A DNA stretch of 64,000 nt from Siderastrea radians (taxonomy: Eukaryota > Cnidaria > Anthozoa > Scleractinia > Rhizangiidae), in assembly GCA_964017195.1 (NCBI GenBank), contig OZ024895.1:7808001-7872000 (forward strand), written 5' to 3'. Under the pieces are notes generated by a model. That model was not told the DNA's origin. It saw only the letters and a list, made by a program, of their open reading frames with translations, and searched no databases. This document shows positions 33,155-41,309 of this stretch, piece after piece (the first letter of the stretch is position 1; the number at the start of each line of letters is the position of its first letter). Both the position numbers and the translations under genes were made by a program.

Positions 33155-34954
33155 TGTGTCTTTGTGTCTTTCTGTCTTTCTGTCTTTCTGTCTTTCTTTC
33201 TTTCTGTCTTTCTTTCTTTCTTTCTTTCTTTCTTTATTTCTTTCTTCCTTCCTTCCTGTGTTCCATACATCAAAATAGTATAGGGTTAATTTGAAAATCG
33301 TGGCTCTTAACTAAACTTGAATTGTGATTCTGTGACATGTACAGTCAAAGCATTCTTTAACACTGAATGGTAAGGTAGCTGCGGCTTTGCCGAAAGTCGG
33401 TGTAAAATTAAAAGCGACAAAGACGGTATTTCCATTAAAGTTATATGATAAAAACTTCAACGACTTCAAATGGTGCCGATATGGATTTGTGTAAATAAAT
33501 GCATTAAACTCAACGGCACTTCAGACGTACAGAAAAGTACAAGGATCCTTGCACAAGGTTCACACATAAGCCGGAAAGAAAATTCCAAGGCTTTTCCATG
33601 ATCTTCCCAAGACTTTTGGAACTCAAAATTGACAAGAGTATTGGTGAAAACAACAAGTGAAATGCCCCACTGGCTGAACATTTTGATCCTTGACACAAAG
33701 TTTCCTAAATTTCTCTAGTTTTCGACCATCAGCTGAGAATAATTTTTGGAAAATCTGAAATTCCATTCTTTCGTAAACCATAAGACGGTGCACTACAAGC
33801 CCGTCTAAGCTATCATTCTAGAACATCTGAGATGCGTCAGTGTTAAGCACACATACATAATTTCATTACAATAGTTAACAAGGAAATAATGTTACTAAAA
33901 CCAGACAAGGTGCTTTGAGTCGATTCCATTAGTTTTTAGAAACAGTGAAACTCTCATGAGAGTTTTTGAAATGGCTCTTAAGTGCCGAACTTAGTGAAAT
34001 GGCTGTGTACCAAGCTGTGTACTGAGTAAGAAGTGAAGTTGAACTTCTTTAGTTTGGAACAAATCTGCTTCTTGCTATTATTGAATCTTCTGCGTTCTGT
34101 CTACGAACTACTTTTTTCTGAACCTGACATCATTTAAGTATCTCAAACTACTCCTGTGACTCATGACCTTGGTGGTCCTGTGTCACAATTGGACCCGTCT
34201 TTAAAGAAAGTGATGCATGACTCTTTTTCTATAATTAATACCGGTACAGAATAAATTAAAACTCCGGAGACAATGGCCATGGCTGACTGGTTTATCACCT
34301 TTTCGCAGTATTTCTTTATTAACTAGTTTTTCTTTCTTGTTGTTTGCCTTTTGGAGGGACAGCTTACTGGGCAAACTATTAGTCTTATTTGACAAGCAGA
34401 ACCCATGTGATCTTTGAACTCAGCATATGTTGACTTCTATTGTTTTATACTGAATTTGCGTATCTGGCAAAGCGTTAGTAAACGTAGTAGTTACTGCATC
34501 TCGATCTTTTCTTGCTTTCATATTGAATCCATAAACGGAGAGTCAGTTTTATAAAATATACGTATGTAGTAAGAGTCCACAATGAATCCGGCGTATCAGT
34601 TTGCCCTGCCCGAAGAGTCTCCTTATTTTTCTTTTATTAATAAGTATCACCGATATTTTCCTGCAGATGACGAATTTATGTGATTATGAGAATACATAAG
34701 CGGAAAGAAAAAGACAGAGAATTGCTCAATCAGCTTAGTCACAGTCTTTCTTGGCAAAGTGGAGATAAAGCGGTAAAGAGGTAAAGCAAAAAATGTGATC
34801 AACCTGCAAACGGCACACCTAATTTGCCCCGATTATTAAAGTACATTAACTTAATTAGATCTATAGCTAGTTTCTAAACGTTCTTACCTGCCTTAGGAAC
34901 AAAAAATGAAGTCCAAAGAACAATGTAGACAAATGAGATGGCTGGCTTAGTCAT
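12370..34954 (-). CDS. Ig-pentraxin-mucin-SEA transmembrane receptor (14 exons, 1158 aa)
   Basis: Minus-strand gene assembled by hand; every junction has GT and AG and all phases agree. Exons: 34954..34888, 33019..32684, 31492..31235, 29859..29614, 28527..28273, 27325..27086, 20452..20369, 19640..19430, 19214..18760, 18277..17462, 16160..15982, 15244..15210, 15093..14942, 12512..12370, total 3477 nt. Order: signal peptide (1-22), V-like Ig (23-134), four Ig-like domains (to about 467), linker (468-495), pentraxin/LamG (496-717), Ser/Thr mucin stalk (718-989), SEA (990-1111), TM helix (about 1118-1134), 24-residue tail. Expected topology is type I plasma membrane, with a role in adhesion or recognition (inferred). 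The tail has no Tyr, so there is no ITAM/ITIM. Extra exons may hide in the 6.6-kb intron 27085-20453. The ends of exons 12 and 9 are the least certain. I know no named orthologue. Confidence 0.7.
13775..14215. repeat. Degenerate TTTAA/TTAAA-rich repeat, copy 2
   Basis: Inside the last intron of the receptor gene. GATTTAATG recurs at about 13821, 13912, 13961 and 14162, mixed with CTTAAAC, GTTTAAG and CCTAAAT on both strands. Related to 1395-1640. Confidence 0.5.
14942..16160 (-). CDS. Receptor exons 11-13: SEA domain
   Basis: Exon 11 (16160..15982, 179 nt) encodes VVVILTITNEEWKQEYANMY and KELVDRIKKA. Exon 12 is a 35-nt microexon (15244..15210) encoding NYNQVKFSSLH. Exon 13 (15093..14942, 152 nt) encodes KGSVIAEVQLSFGE, EVASLLNDMTKDGRLGQCNV and a short end. 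The pattern beta-strand, helix, GSVIA, helix is that of SEA domains; G-S-V-I is the position where SEA domains of mucins self-cleave, so the ectodomain may be cleaved but held together. The microexon was chosen because it fits both phases and fills the missing strand; it has a weak acceptor (TTTCCCTGATAG). Confidence 0.6.
16595..16793. mobile_element. piggyBac-like MITE (TTAA ends)
   Basis: Perfect 17-bp inverted ends TTAACCCTTTAAGCCCT (16595) and AGGGCTTAAAGGGTTAA (16777-16793). A TTAA target followed by CCC is the hallmark of the piggyBac group. 199 bp, non-coding, in the intron before the SEA exons. Confidence 0.65.
17462..18277 (-). CDS. Receptor exon 10: Ser/Thr-rich mucin stalk
   Basis: A single 816-nt exon, phase 1-1, acceptor AATGCCAACAG, donor GTAAGG. 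The 272 residues are dominated by Ser, Thr, Ala, Pro and Val, almost without aromatics, and include recurring motifs such as SSQSSQGTSSSE, ESSPQSSQATS and TTTKTTIN. Such a region is expected to be densely O-glycosylated and extended, holding the Ig/pentraxin head away from the membrane. It directly precedes the SEA exons, a common mucin arrangement. Confidence 0.75.
18760..19640 (-). CDS. Receptor exons 8 and 9: pentraxin/LamG domain
   Basis: Exon 8 (19640..19430, phase 1 to 2) encodes DYALEFPKKDVSDMV ... AFTVCFWMKSN ... ILIAKHNNFDVWIGNEK. Exon 9 (19214..18760, 455 nt, phase 2 to 1) encodes NDGEWHHICVSWENTAGSLD, SLGLGQEQGSLGGCF, TNLSVWNYSLSPDTIARI. HICVSWEN is one residue off the pentraxin signature H-x-C-x-[ST]-W-x-[ST], and LGLGQEQ...GG.F...G....VW is the family's second half. 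The exon 9 start uses the CTAAG acceptor because it alone restores phase 2; a CAG 6 nt upstream of it would not. Likely a lectin-like Ca-dependent ligand-binding module. Confidence 0.75.
20369..20452 (-). CDS. Receptor exon 7: short Cys-containing linker
   Basis: 84 nt, phase 1-1, acceptor TTATTTACAG, donor GTATGA. It encodes KGSCSMFAALNAFLYCVGN and then VNGSPLITG. Two cysteines may form a local loop or pair with the pentraxin domain. It is assigned because its phases bridge exon 6 and the pentraxin exon and because it lies directly upstream of it; there is no domain match. Confidence 0.45.
21592..22356. mobile_element. MITE with 26-bp TIR and G/C-rich subterminal repeats
   Basis: Inverted ends beginning TGCATCAGTCAATTCCAGCG (21592) and its complement ending at 22356. 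Inside each end are several copies of CCGGGGGTGGGGCATTTG-like words in both orientations; such subterminal repeats are typical transposase binding clusters. The centre is AT-rich and non-coding. It sits in the 6.6-kb intron of the receptor gene, opposite no exon. Confidence 0.75.
22357..24899. other. Intron sequence with a dispersed-repeat copy at 23540-24130
   Basis: No exon is supported. 23540-24130 aligns with the 5' flank of the receptor gene (35080-35500 and 35970-36060), sharing blocks such as TGCAATCAACCATAG, ATTTACGTC and GAGAACCTGGGTCC. A further shared word, CTATTTACACGCTTCA, occurs at 24349 and again near 62134. Confidence 0.5.
24900..25360. repeat. Foldback with two hammerhead-ribozyme-like relics
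   Basis: 24905-25070 and 25185-25330 are inverted copies of one sequence. Read toward its 3' end, each copy has the order stem I, a CUGANGA-like box, a GGGC/GCUC hairpin, GAAA, ACGU, C and stem I'. The plus copy (near 25258-25295) reads GTGACGAAGGGCTAACGCTC then GAAACGTCAGC; the minus copy (24970-25012) has TTAACGA in place of the box. Both break the invariant core (C3, or C3 and G5), so neither should self-cleave. The same unit continues into CTCAGTTRATAAATCCAAA. Minimal hammerheads of this layout are known from Penelope-like elements and retrozymes. Confidence 0.6.
26515..26885. repeat. ~50-bp minisatellite built of hairpin units
   Basis: GACGATATTTGCAACTCGGA-like words recur near 26540, 26590, 26640, 26693, 26793 and 26842. 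Each unit pairs AAAATCCGAGTTGCAA with TTGCAACTCGGATTTT, so every repeat is itself a dyad. A related perfect hairpin, CAACTTGGATTAATCCAAGTTG, lies just outside at about 26460-26482. It lies in the receptor intron downstream of exon 6. Confidence 0.75.
27086..27325 (-). CDS. Receptor exon 6: I-set Ig domain
   Basis: 240 nt, phase 1-1, acceptor ATTTCCTTAG, donor GTAAGT. It encodes APEITHISNDQIVNEGDEVT, LNCIADGNPEPRITW and DEGYYRCTADNGIGRP: B-strand Cys, core Trp and Y-x-C of the F strand are all present. The protein between the membrane-distal Ig block and the pentraxin domain continues only at 20452, so this exon is followed by a 6.6-kb intron. Confidence 0.75.
27728..27893. mobile_element. Short palindromic MITE
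   Basis: Left AGCCTTGTACCCAGGC pairs with right GCCTGGGTACTAGTCT; inside, TGACGTCACCGAATG and CAGTGACGTCACGA are also inverted. About 165 bp, in the intron between receptor exons 5 and 6. Confidence 0.55.
28273..29859 (-). CDS. Receptor exons 4 and 5: tandemly duplicated I-set Ig domains
   Basis: Exon 4 is 29859..29614 (246 nt) and exon 5 is 28527..28273 (255 nt, or 246 nt if a second acceptor 9 nt further in is used). Both encode the I-set pattern PSSIQPIQN ... GNVTL(H/F)C ... PPPTVSWVKVKDGQRLIGSK ... GEYRCEA, with B-strand Cys, core Trp and F-strand Cys in place. Sequence identity extends well into both introns, so this is a recent tandem duplication of exon plus flank. Phase 1-1 symmetry lets either exon be skipped without a frameshift. 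Confidence 0.75.
28584..28896. mobile_element. Foldback hAT-like MITE with 8-bp target duplication
   Basis: 313-bp near-perfect hairpin with ends TAGCTTGAGAAAACAGC and GCTGTTTTCTCAGGCTG (i.e. CAGCCTGAG at the end). GCATGTGA occurs on both sides (28576-28583, 28897-28904); the uninterrupted paralogous sequence is preserved at 29926-29945 (GCATGTGAGACTGAGCG), which confirms the insertion. An 8-bp duplication and CAG-type ends point to the hAT superfamily. Confidence 0.8.
29113..29452. mobile_element. MITE family A, copy 1
   Basis: Inverted ends GGCCCCATTTATATGGGCTC then TTGTACCCGAGACAAC (29121-29156), paired with GTTGTCTCGGGTACCCAAGC at 29414 and onward. An 18-G run sits at 29245-29262 in the middle. 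It lies in the intron between receptor exons 5 and 4. The 118-codon ORF over it is not a gene. Confidence 0.75.
30088..31191. mobile_element. MITE family A, copy 2, split by a nested element
   Basis: Left end GGTACCCGAGTCAATC and right end AGTTGTCTCGGGG ... ATTTAAATGAGGCCTCAG match copy 1 at 29113-29452. The copy is interrupted by the 551-bp element at 30464-31014. It lies between receptor exons 4 and 3, at the same relative position as copy 1, because the two were duplicated together with the Ig exon. Confidence 0.7.
30464..31014. mobile_element. Nested MITE B with CCTATTCTGCCTGGG ends
   Basis: Perfect 15-bp inverted ends CCTATTCTGCCTGGG (30464-30478) and CCCAGGCAGAATAGG (31000-31014). Next to them are a G run (30476-30494) and a complementary C run (about 30965-30977). 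It contains TCAAGATGGCGGCC and repeated GACGTCA words but no ORF. Inserted into family A copy 2. Confidence 0.75.
31235..31492 (-). CDS. Receptor exon 3: Ig-like domain
   Basis: Phase 1-1, 258 nt, acceptor TTTTAATTAG, donor GTGAGA. It encodes VHTYEVFENDSLVTSSNSPI ... GVFLFKCVVKNSLGTAMSTA. The F-strand Cys with the VVKNSLG turn is typical of Ig domains, while the first half contains two closely spaced Cys residues and no clear W, so it is a divergent C2/I-like unit. The exon starts just inside the right end of the transposon at 30088-31191. Confidence 0.65.
32684..33019 (-). CDS. Receptor exon 2: V-like Ig domain
   Basis: Phase 1-1 exon of 336 nt with acceptor TTTGTTTTTTAG and donor GTAAGT. 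It encodes TVYVVEGQNITLEW ... GRVTAQINETNAKITFLNV ... KTYRLTVEN. The strand pattern is that of a V-type Ig fold, but the canonical B- and F-strand cysteines are replaced (ITLEW, YRLTV), so the domain is Cys-less. At least four N-glycosylation sequons are present (NAT, NIT, NET, NRT). It is the outermost domain. A close but frameshifted homologue lies at 37905-38251. Confidence 0.75.
33060..33256. repeat. (CTTT)n microsatellite
   Basis: Nearly 200 bp of TTTC/CTTT with GTGTC and GTCTT variants near its 3' side, inside receptor intron 1 immediately before exon 2. Its translations (FFLS or KERK repeats) are artefacts. On the transcript strand it is an AAAG purine run close to the exon 2 acceptor. 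Confidence 0.95.
34888..34954 (-). CDS. Receptor exon 1: signal peptide
   Basis: ATG at 34954 opens MTKPAISFVYIVLWTSFF, then VPKA, followed by a GTAAGAACG donor in phase 1. Basic n-region, hydrophobic core and a small residue before the exon end are typical of a cleaved signal peptide, and a phase-1 exit is the usual arrangement ahead of Ig exons. This start is preferred because the exon joins in frame to the Ig exon at 33019. The upstream flank (35075-36340) is shared with dispersed copies at 23.5 and 61.4 kb. Confidence 0.7.
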
Positions 34955-36915
34955 GGTGAGAACAACGTTGTACGTTAGTCATGGAATTAAGCATCAGTGT
35001 TGGAATTTGCAATTGCTTAAATTTTGCTAGTGCATTATCGATGGAATTTCTTATTATTTAAATTTAGGAATAATTTCTTTAGAGACACTTCAGTTTTCCA
35101 TCACACATAACCAGAGTGCAATCAACCATAGATGTGCTTTGTTTTCTATTCTGTCAACAAGGAATAATGGATTTACGTCAACAGTGATGTATACAAGGGC
35201 GTTTATATATTTTACTCCTGAGTAGCAAAGTTCAGGTTGAAAACTATTTCTAATTTCAGTTGCTGCTGACAACTTTGATTTGAATTGTCACTGTTTTGAA
35301 GTCCGTCGCCACTCTTAAAAGTTAGAACCGTCTTGTACAGCAGAATAAACAATAAACAATATAGGTTTCACTAGCTATCATTTGAATGGTCACACTTGAC
35401 GTCTTCATAAACAGACTCGAACGTTCCAGGACTCTATTCTGGTAGTGAAAGACCCAACACCAGAAAAATGCTTCATTAGTTACTATGCTTTCAGTCGTTA
35501 TGCTAGCGAAGCTTAAGTGTTTGTGTTTGCCCCGGGGGAGGTACTTAACAGATGCTTGGGTAGGAAGGTGCAGCTCGGGTGCTCAAACCCTGGCCCTAGC
35601 TGTTTAAGACAGAAATCGATGATTTTGCTACCCTGTTTAAGACAGGACGTAGATTTTTCCAGACCTTCTCTGAGACATTTAACCCACAGTCATACCCTGT
35701 TCTAGACTGGAATTGAGAAAGGACAAACTGTTTCTTGTTTTAATACATTCACAGTTAAAATAATCTACAGCTTAATTATAAAATGGTTCAGCTGTTACGT
35801 TTGCGGTGATTACGTATACCGCTACCCCGAATAAGACAAAAATTGATAAAATCGATACCCCGTTTAAGACAAAACCTTGTGATTACCATACCCTATCGGG
35901 CCACATGTCCCTGTGAAGGTCAGATAAGGGAGTACCTCCTCCCCCGGGTGTGTCCGCTTTCAACTTGTTTTTCAAATACTTGATGTTTACATGAGAACCT
36001 GGGTCCCGTTGCTTACAAACAACCGTGAGATGACTGGAGGGTTTATGCAACCCTTCCTTACGTTTCGAGGGAATTTCTCGCATTCCGTTGAGTCTCATAC
36101 TTTCATTAATGCTCCACAAAGCCGAGCAAAAAACCTCCGGTACTCAGACTCATTGGCATTAAAGCTACACTTCTGTTACGCTTGGATTATGCAGCTGGTT
36201 CCAAGGCCTGACTCTCTACCTTCCGGAGCGACGTTCGGGTCGGAAATCGACTGTTCAATAGTTTGGGAGAACAGGTCCCTGAAGATGATAGATCTCAGAT
36301 TTATCTCCTTGGAGTAAGGCAGTATATATATATTTGTTGTTAGGAAAATGTTGCCATTTTCGTAGAAGTCAGCACAATACGATCAATACTCCTGTAAAGT
36401 TTATTTAGCAAAGCTTTCGTAAAAACAAAGTACTTAAAAAAAGGTGCTCAAAAAGGACTAAAAATAAGTAGTCACAGCAAGCTATGTTGGCTTGCCTGCA
36501 TCGCTTTTCAAGATTCAAATAAACTGCATTTTATGCCGTTGAAAGTTCAACGGGATTGATGGGGTGATCAAGGTGTCTTTAACATAAGAAAATGACTACA
36601 TAACATACTGTGCGCTACAAAATAAAGTGGTCGTAATCCTGAAAAAGTTATCAGTTTGATGGGGTGGCCCTATCGTTTAACGGTATTTAAAATGTTTCGG
36701 CAGGACAAACTTCCTGAAGCGATCGTCTTCACATGAAAGCACTGCCCAAGCAATTCATTTGGAGTCTTACGTGATAGACGATCCACAGCGATAATCGACC
36801 ACTTCATTTTGCCGTTCAGTAGGACATTGTTTAATACTACAATATTCATGAAAGAATACTGGTGTACACTCCACTTGCTAGGCTAAATTAAAGTTGACAG
36901 AAAAAGATGAAGATC
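34955..36915. other. 5' flank of the receptor gene, with dispersed repeat copy
   Basis: Presumed promoter region. 35540-36340 contains a repeat with the words TACCGCTACCCCGAATAAGA, CCATACCCTATCGGGCC and TGTTTAAGACA (several times). The same repeat is at 61385-62030, and a part is at 23540-24130. No coding exon is supported. Confidence 0.5.
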
Positions 36916-38370
36916 CAATCAGTGGATGGATGAAGGCAATGAAAGTGCATGTGGACAACGGCAGCAAAGGATAAAAATCATACCAAATTTGATTTAAAAC
37001 GGTTAAAGTGTTTGTTAGACTGAGTGATTGAAGCGGTAAAAAGGAGAAGGAAAGAAGAAAATCTCCTTTGTGAGTTCCTCGCGGAAGAAGTGAACATCAA
37101 GCAAATATCCTGAGGTGTGCTCTGTTCATTTTAAACCCCACGATTTCTACCGCATTTATTCTTAGAGGCTTTAGGCTTAAGCATGACGAAATTAGTGTTG
37201 TTTTATTTCCTCGGCTAACTAGCCCAGCGTTTCTAAACAAGAATCTGATCAGGCATCAAGAAAGACTTCACAGGAAATTCATTTTGGTAAGGTTTTCACA
37301 CCTTTATCTTGTAGCCATGTAAAGTGTGGATGTCAGTTAAGTGGCCTTTCAATTATATTTTTTGCGTTTCAGTGAGGTTCTGATTCGATTTGTCTAGTTC
37401 AATTTTTAGAGTTTCTAGAGTTTTATTTATGCAGTGTACTAAGCTTTTGTTTTTGCGCGTGGAAAAACTCAGTCAAATGAGTAGTCTTTGATGTTTTATA
37501 CTTGTTATTATCTTGTAGTTTTTGAAGAATAGCGCAGTAAATAAAGGTGCATCGACGAGTTCATGTGCAGATGATACGGTTTCTAGTGAAGACAGTGAGG
37601 AAGGGTCAGAAAAAGCGAATTCTGATAAAGAGGAATACGAGGCGATAGAGGAGAATCCTGGAGACGAACATGAGGGGATAAAAGACGTTGAGTCTGCTGC
37701 TGGAGCTGGAGAAAAATTCTTCTAACACCTGTTTACAAGTTCAGCAAGTGAGTTCAACCTGGGTTCGTATCATAGATAAATTTTAAAACAATTCTACGTA
37801 GACTGGTTGGTATGAAACGGATGAAAAGACTTCGAATTTCTAACAAACATTAAAGTTATGCTAACCTTTAAGTTTAACTCACATCAAGAATAATTCCAAT
37901 TTACCCTGTACCTCCATTTGCACAAAGTCCTCAGCCTTATGGCGGGCTTCGTTTTCAACTGTAAGGCGATAGGTCTTCCTGTCTGTACTGCTTACTTTAA
38001 GGAACGTCATCTTGGCATTTTTTTCATCTATGTTATGATAGCTGCAATTCGACCACGGAAGTCAGGATATATGAACAGGCCGTCTGAGGCAGACTTGTCT
38101 AAGATGTTTATCGTGTCTGTAGACTGTACAAATTCGAGCTTACGGAATGCACTTCCCCAGACGTTGTAGATCCATTCCAGGGTGATATTTTGACCTTTCA
38201 CAACATACACTGTTGGGTTAGGTGATGCTGTAAAAGTGGGTGCCTGGGATTCTGAAAAATACAAACATATATACAACATTGTAGGCCCATCTCAGGGTGA
38301 TATTTCAGTTGACCTTCCACAACATACATTGTTGCGTGAAATGATGCTGTAATTGTCGGTGCCTGTGACT
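36916..38370 (-). pseudogene. Decayed tandem copy of the receptor's Ig exons
   Basis: Three relics in receptor order. 38370-38280: start of a V-like Ig exon (ESQAPTITASF, MYVVEGQ) that breaks after a 4-nt insertion and is fused directly to the next intron. 38251..37905: a full V-like exon (TVYVVKGQNITLEW ... KTYRLTVENEAR), 347 nt instead of a multiple of three, with a one-base loss near 38030-38040 that creates a TAG stop. 36945-36916: first codons of an I-set exon plus intron flank, matching exons 4 and 5 before the similarity ends. No signal-peptide exon survives upstream. Alternative: unused V exons of the live gene, or a sequencing error for the single-base shift. Confidence 0.65.
37522..37725 (+). 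CDS. Acidic 67-codon ORF, unknown
   Basis: After a TTATCTTGTAG acceptor-like site there is an open frame rich in Glu, Asp and Ser (ADDTVSSEDSEEGSEKANSD ... EEYEAIEENPGDEHEGIKD), ending TAA. The composition differs from the AT-rich surroundings and suggests a real acidic tail, perhaps the remnant of a transposon-encoded or nuclear protein. No partner exon was found on the plus strand. Confidence 0.2.
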   Translation: MKNSAVNKGASTSSCADDTVSSEDSEEGSEKANSDKEEYEAIEENPGDEHEGIKDVESAAGAGEKFF

Positions 38371-38375
38371 CTACA

Positions 38376-40104
38376 AAACAAAGCAGATTATGTTAGCTTA
38401 CTTGACTTGGCTCAACCAGACCTCACAATCTTTAGGTTTTATTCGTTGGTTTCTCAGAGGAGACATGCTACTCATAACAGCTTCTAAAACCTCAAAACTT
38501 GCTAGCATACTCAACCTTGAACTAGCATCTAGAACTAATTGAACCACCGTGGAAATAGGGTAATAAAGTCAGCAAAAATTCATATTCCCGAATTTGTTCT
38601 TTTCGTGGGAACATAGACTGCCCCAACAACGTAAGGTAATACTTTGTGTGGCTTTTCCGAAAGTCGGCGTAAGAAGTAAAAAACAAAAGGGAGTTATTTC
38701 AATTAAAGTTATCCGAAGAAAAACGTACACAAATCCTAAAGGTACTGATTGGATTTTTATAAATTTACTTCTAGAGGCTTAGTAATATAGAAACGTACAT
38801 GGACCCGGCAAACAACCGAAGGTGTTTCCTTGCATTTGGTCAGTTTAAAATTACTTCCTTGTTGACCGTTTTTTGTAGTCTATCAGAGATATCAATCTAG
38901 TACATTGTATAGAGGGTCTCAATGGGGTTAACCTTTAGCCGCAAAACGGGCAAAAATTTAGTCGTTCGGCGTGAAAATTGAAGACCGTTATCCGTTAGTC
39001 GTAGGAAAAGTTTTCTAGCTACGATTTGTCATTTTGAAAGTGTCAAGATCTCTTGTGAAGACTGTTATGTGTTTTGCCTCGTGCTCAGTAAGGCTATGAC
39101 GGTCACACACTCTGCCCAGGTACCGAAAAAACAAATAAAAAAAATAGTTAGCTCAGGCCCGTTTGGACATGGAAAGTGTAAAGTGTAACATGGGTAGACA
39201 ATATCATTCGCATAAATTCAGTGGTGGAATTAACGAGGTCATGAAGACAAGATGTGCACACTGGGTAAGAGCTTGTTCGGTCCAAACTAACATGCAAGGT
39301 GGGTGTAGTAGTAGGTTGCTTTAAGATCGTTGTGTCCTAAAGTGGTCTTTGAAAGAGAAACACATTTGCACTGTAAATCCGATTCAAAAGAACTCGGTTT
39401 TAGTCCAAAGTTGCAGCATTAGCTCTGATGTGCCTTAGGTTCGGTTTCCCCTTTGTATTTATTGTGTTTATAACCGGTCCACTTTGGAACTCAATTTAGC
39501 CCCTGGGTACATCTCATTCTTAAAAGCTATAACTATTTTGACATGGTACTGTAGTTCACTCAACGTACAGAAAAAGAATTAAAGTGCAAGTTTCTATATT
39601 TGCTGTATTTTCTTTGCAAAGTTGTGGAGGGAACTCTATACTGTAGTGTTATTTTTGGTGGAAGGTGGATTGATTTAATTGTATAATAGGGAAACCATTC
39701 CTTTGGTTTAATTTGTGGATGCAAAGGAACTTTTCAAAGATGACCTTTGTAAAAGTGTGATTGTGAAAAATATGATAAGAAGTGCAGTTGAAACTCTTTA
39801 GTTTGGAGTAAATCTGTTTCTTGCTGCTAATCGACCATTCTGGCTTCTGACTACGAACTACTTCATACTGAACCAATCATTTAAGTATATCAGACTATTC
39901 TTCTGAATTATAACTTTGGGGGTCTGTGGCAAAACCTGGCCCGTCTAAAAAGAAAATGATGCATAACTCCTTTCCTTTGATATCGGTACAGAATAAATTA
40001 AAAACCCGGAGACCATGGTCATGGCTGACTGGTTGTCACTCTTACGCGTCATTTCTTTATAAACTAGTTTTCTCTCTTGCTGGTGCAAAAGATTAACAAC
40101 TTAC
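38376..40104. other. Segmental duplicate of receptor intron 1
   Basis: Blocks match 33290-34440 in order: CTTTCCGAAAGTCGGCGTAA (38650; 33390 region), AATAAATTAAA.CCCGGAGACCATGG with CATGGCTGACTGGT (39980-40035; 34250-34290), TTTCTTTATAAACTAGTTTT (40050; 34312). Homology resumes at 41310 after two inserted MITEs and ends near 41525. Non-coding. Confidence 0.65.
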
Positions 40105-40794
40105 CTTATTACATGAAATTTTCGCGACACTTTAATTAAAGCGTCGCGAACATAAGATGACGCAAAAATTAAGTGACTATCATTATGTCCATCAGATTAT
40201 TAAAGAAAGGATGAATTTATTACCAATAAAACGTTTACAAAGTACGTTGTAAACTATACTGAGGCAATTTATTGGTCCTCATTACTCCTGCCTTCAACGT
40301 CCACTTGAAGCAACACTTCTTTTGTACAGTCATCAAACGAGGGAAAGGCTGATATTTTGTAAAGGATGGGAGAAAGCGGGGATAAAAGACGCGGTAACTG
40401 GGGACGAAGCGTTGCAGCCCGTTGATCCACATTTACACAAATGACTCATCAGATTTGAAAAGTACGAGAAGGTAAATAACATCATTTTTCTTCAGAGACC
40501 TTTAGCAAGTTTCACACTAAATGGAGAAGGATAATGATGAATATTGACTCGAGACCAGGTGGAACATAGCTTGACTTAGTAAGGTCGTTGTGTTTTTGTT
40601 AGCGTTGATGTTTCTTAATAAAGTCGTTTTACCTAACTTCAAGGAAATAACCAAACTTGTAACAATGGTGTAATCGCGAAATTAAAGTGATTTTGCATAC
40701 GACATTTTCGGAAAATCGCGAAATTAAAGTGTTGCGAAATATACGACCTCCGAAATCGCGAAATAAATGTGTCGCCAAAATTTCATGTAATAAA
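40105..40794. mobile_element. MITE with TTATTACATGAAATTTTCGC ends
   Basis: Left TTATTACATGAAATTTTCGC followed by GACAC (40106-40130) pairs with GTGTCGCCAAAATTTCATGT followed by AATAA (to 40794). Subterminal CGCGAAATTAAAGTG words recur on the right side. About 690 bp, no transposase. Inserted in the duplicated intron. Confidence 0.75.
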
Positions 40795-40814
40795 GTATCT
40801 ATAGGTATGCAAAC

Positions 40815-41309
40815 TACCGTGTGGCATGAAATTTTTGCGGGTTCTAATTTTTGCGATTTTTGCGGGTTTTTTCGCGATCCGCAAAAAAATGTTCCCGTAA
40901 AATAAAATTACCGCAAATTTTTTTTCCGCAAAAATTTACTCCACCGTAGATATTATATACAAAAATACTGATTTGGAGGAGAAATTGCTATAGATAACTC
41001 GGCGGATAATACATCTAGTGGTACTCGGCTCTTAGGTTATTGTTGGTCCATTGTAATAGAGTGACATTGATTAATATGTTTTACATTCGCATGTTGTTTT
41101 ATTCGTCTTTCTTTTGTATATGCTCAAATAAAAAACGAAAATGTCAGAGTTATCAGTTCTATTTGAACGCGACTTCCAGAAAATCGCAAAAATTAATTCC
41201 CAGCAAGAAAAACCAGTCTTTTCCAATCGCAAAAATTAGTTCCCGCAAAACACAAAAAGTCGCCAATCCGCAAAATTAAACTCCCGCAAAAATTTAGTGC
41301 CACACGGTA
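40815..41309. mobile_element. MITE with TACCGTGTGGCA ends
   Basis: TACCGTGTGGCATGAAATTT (40815) and AAATTTAGTGCCACACGGTA (to 41309) are inverted, with TA at both outer edges. Several TTTTTGCGGG / CCCGCAAAAA subterminal words. 495 bp, only 20 bp from the preceding element. Confidence 0.8.

Noticed and set aside
33056..33283. FFLS-repeat and KERK-repeat ORFs
   Set aside because: Six-frame artefacts of the CTTT microsatellite.
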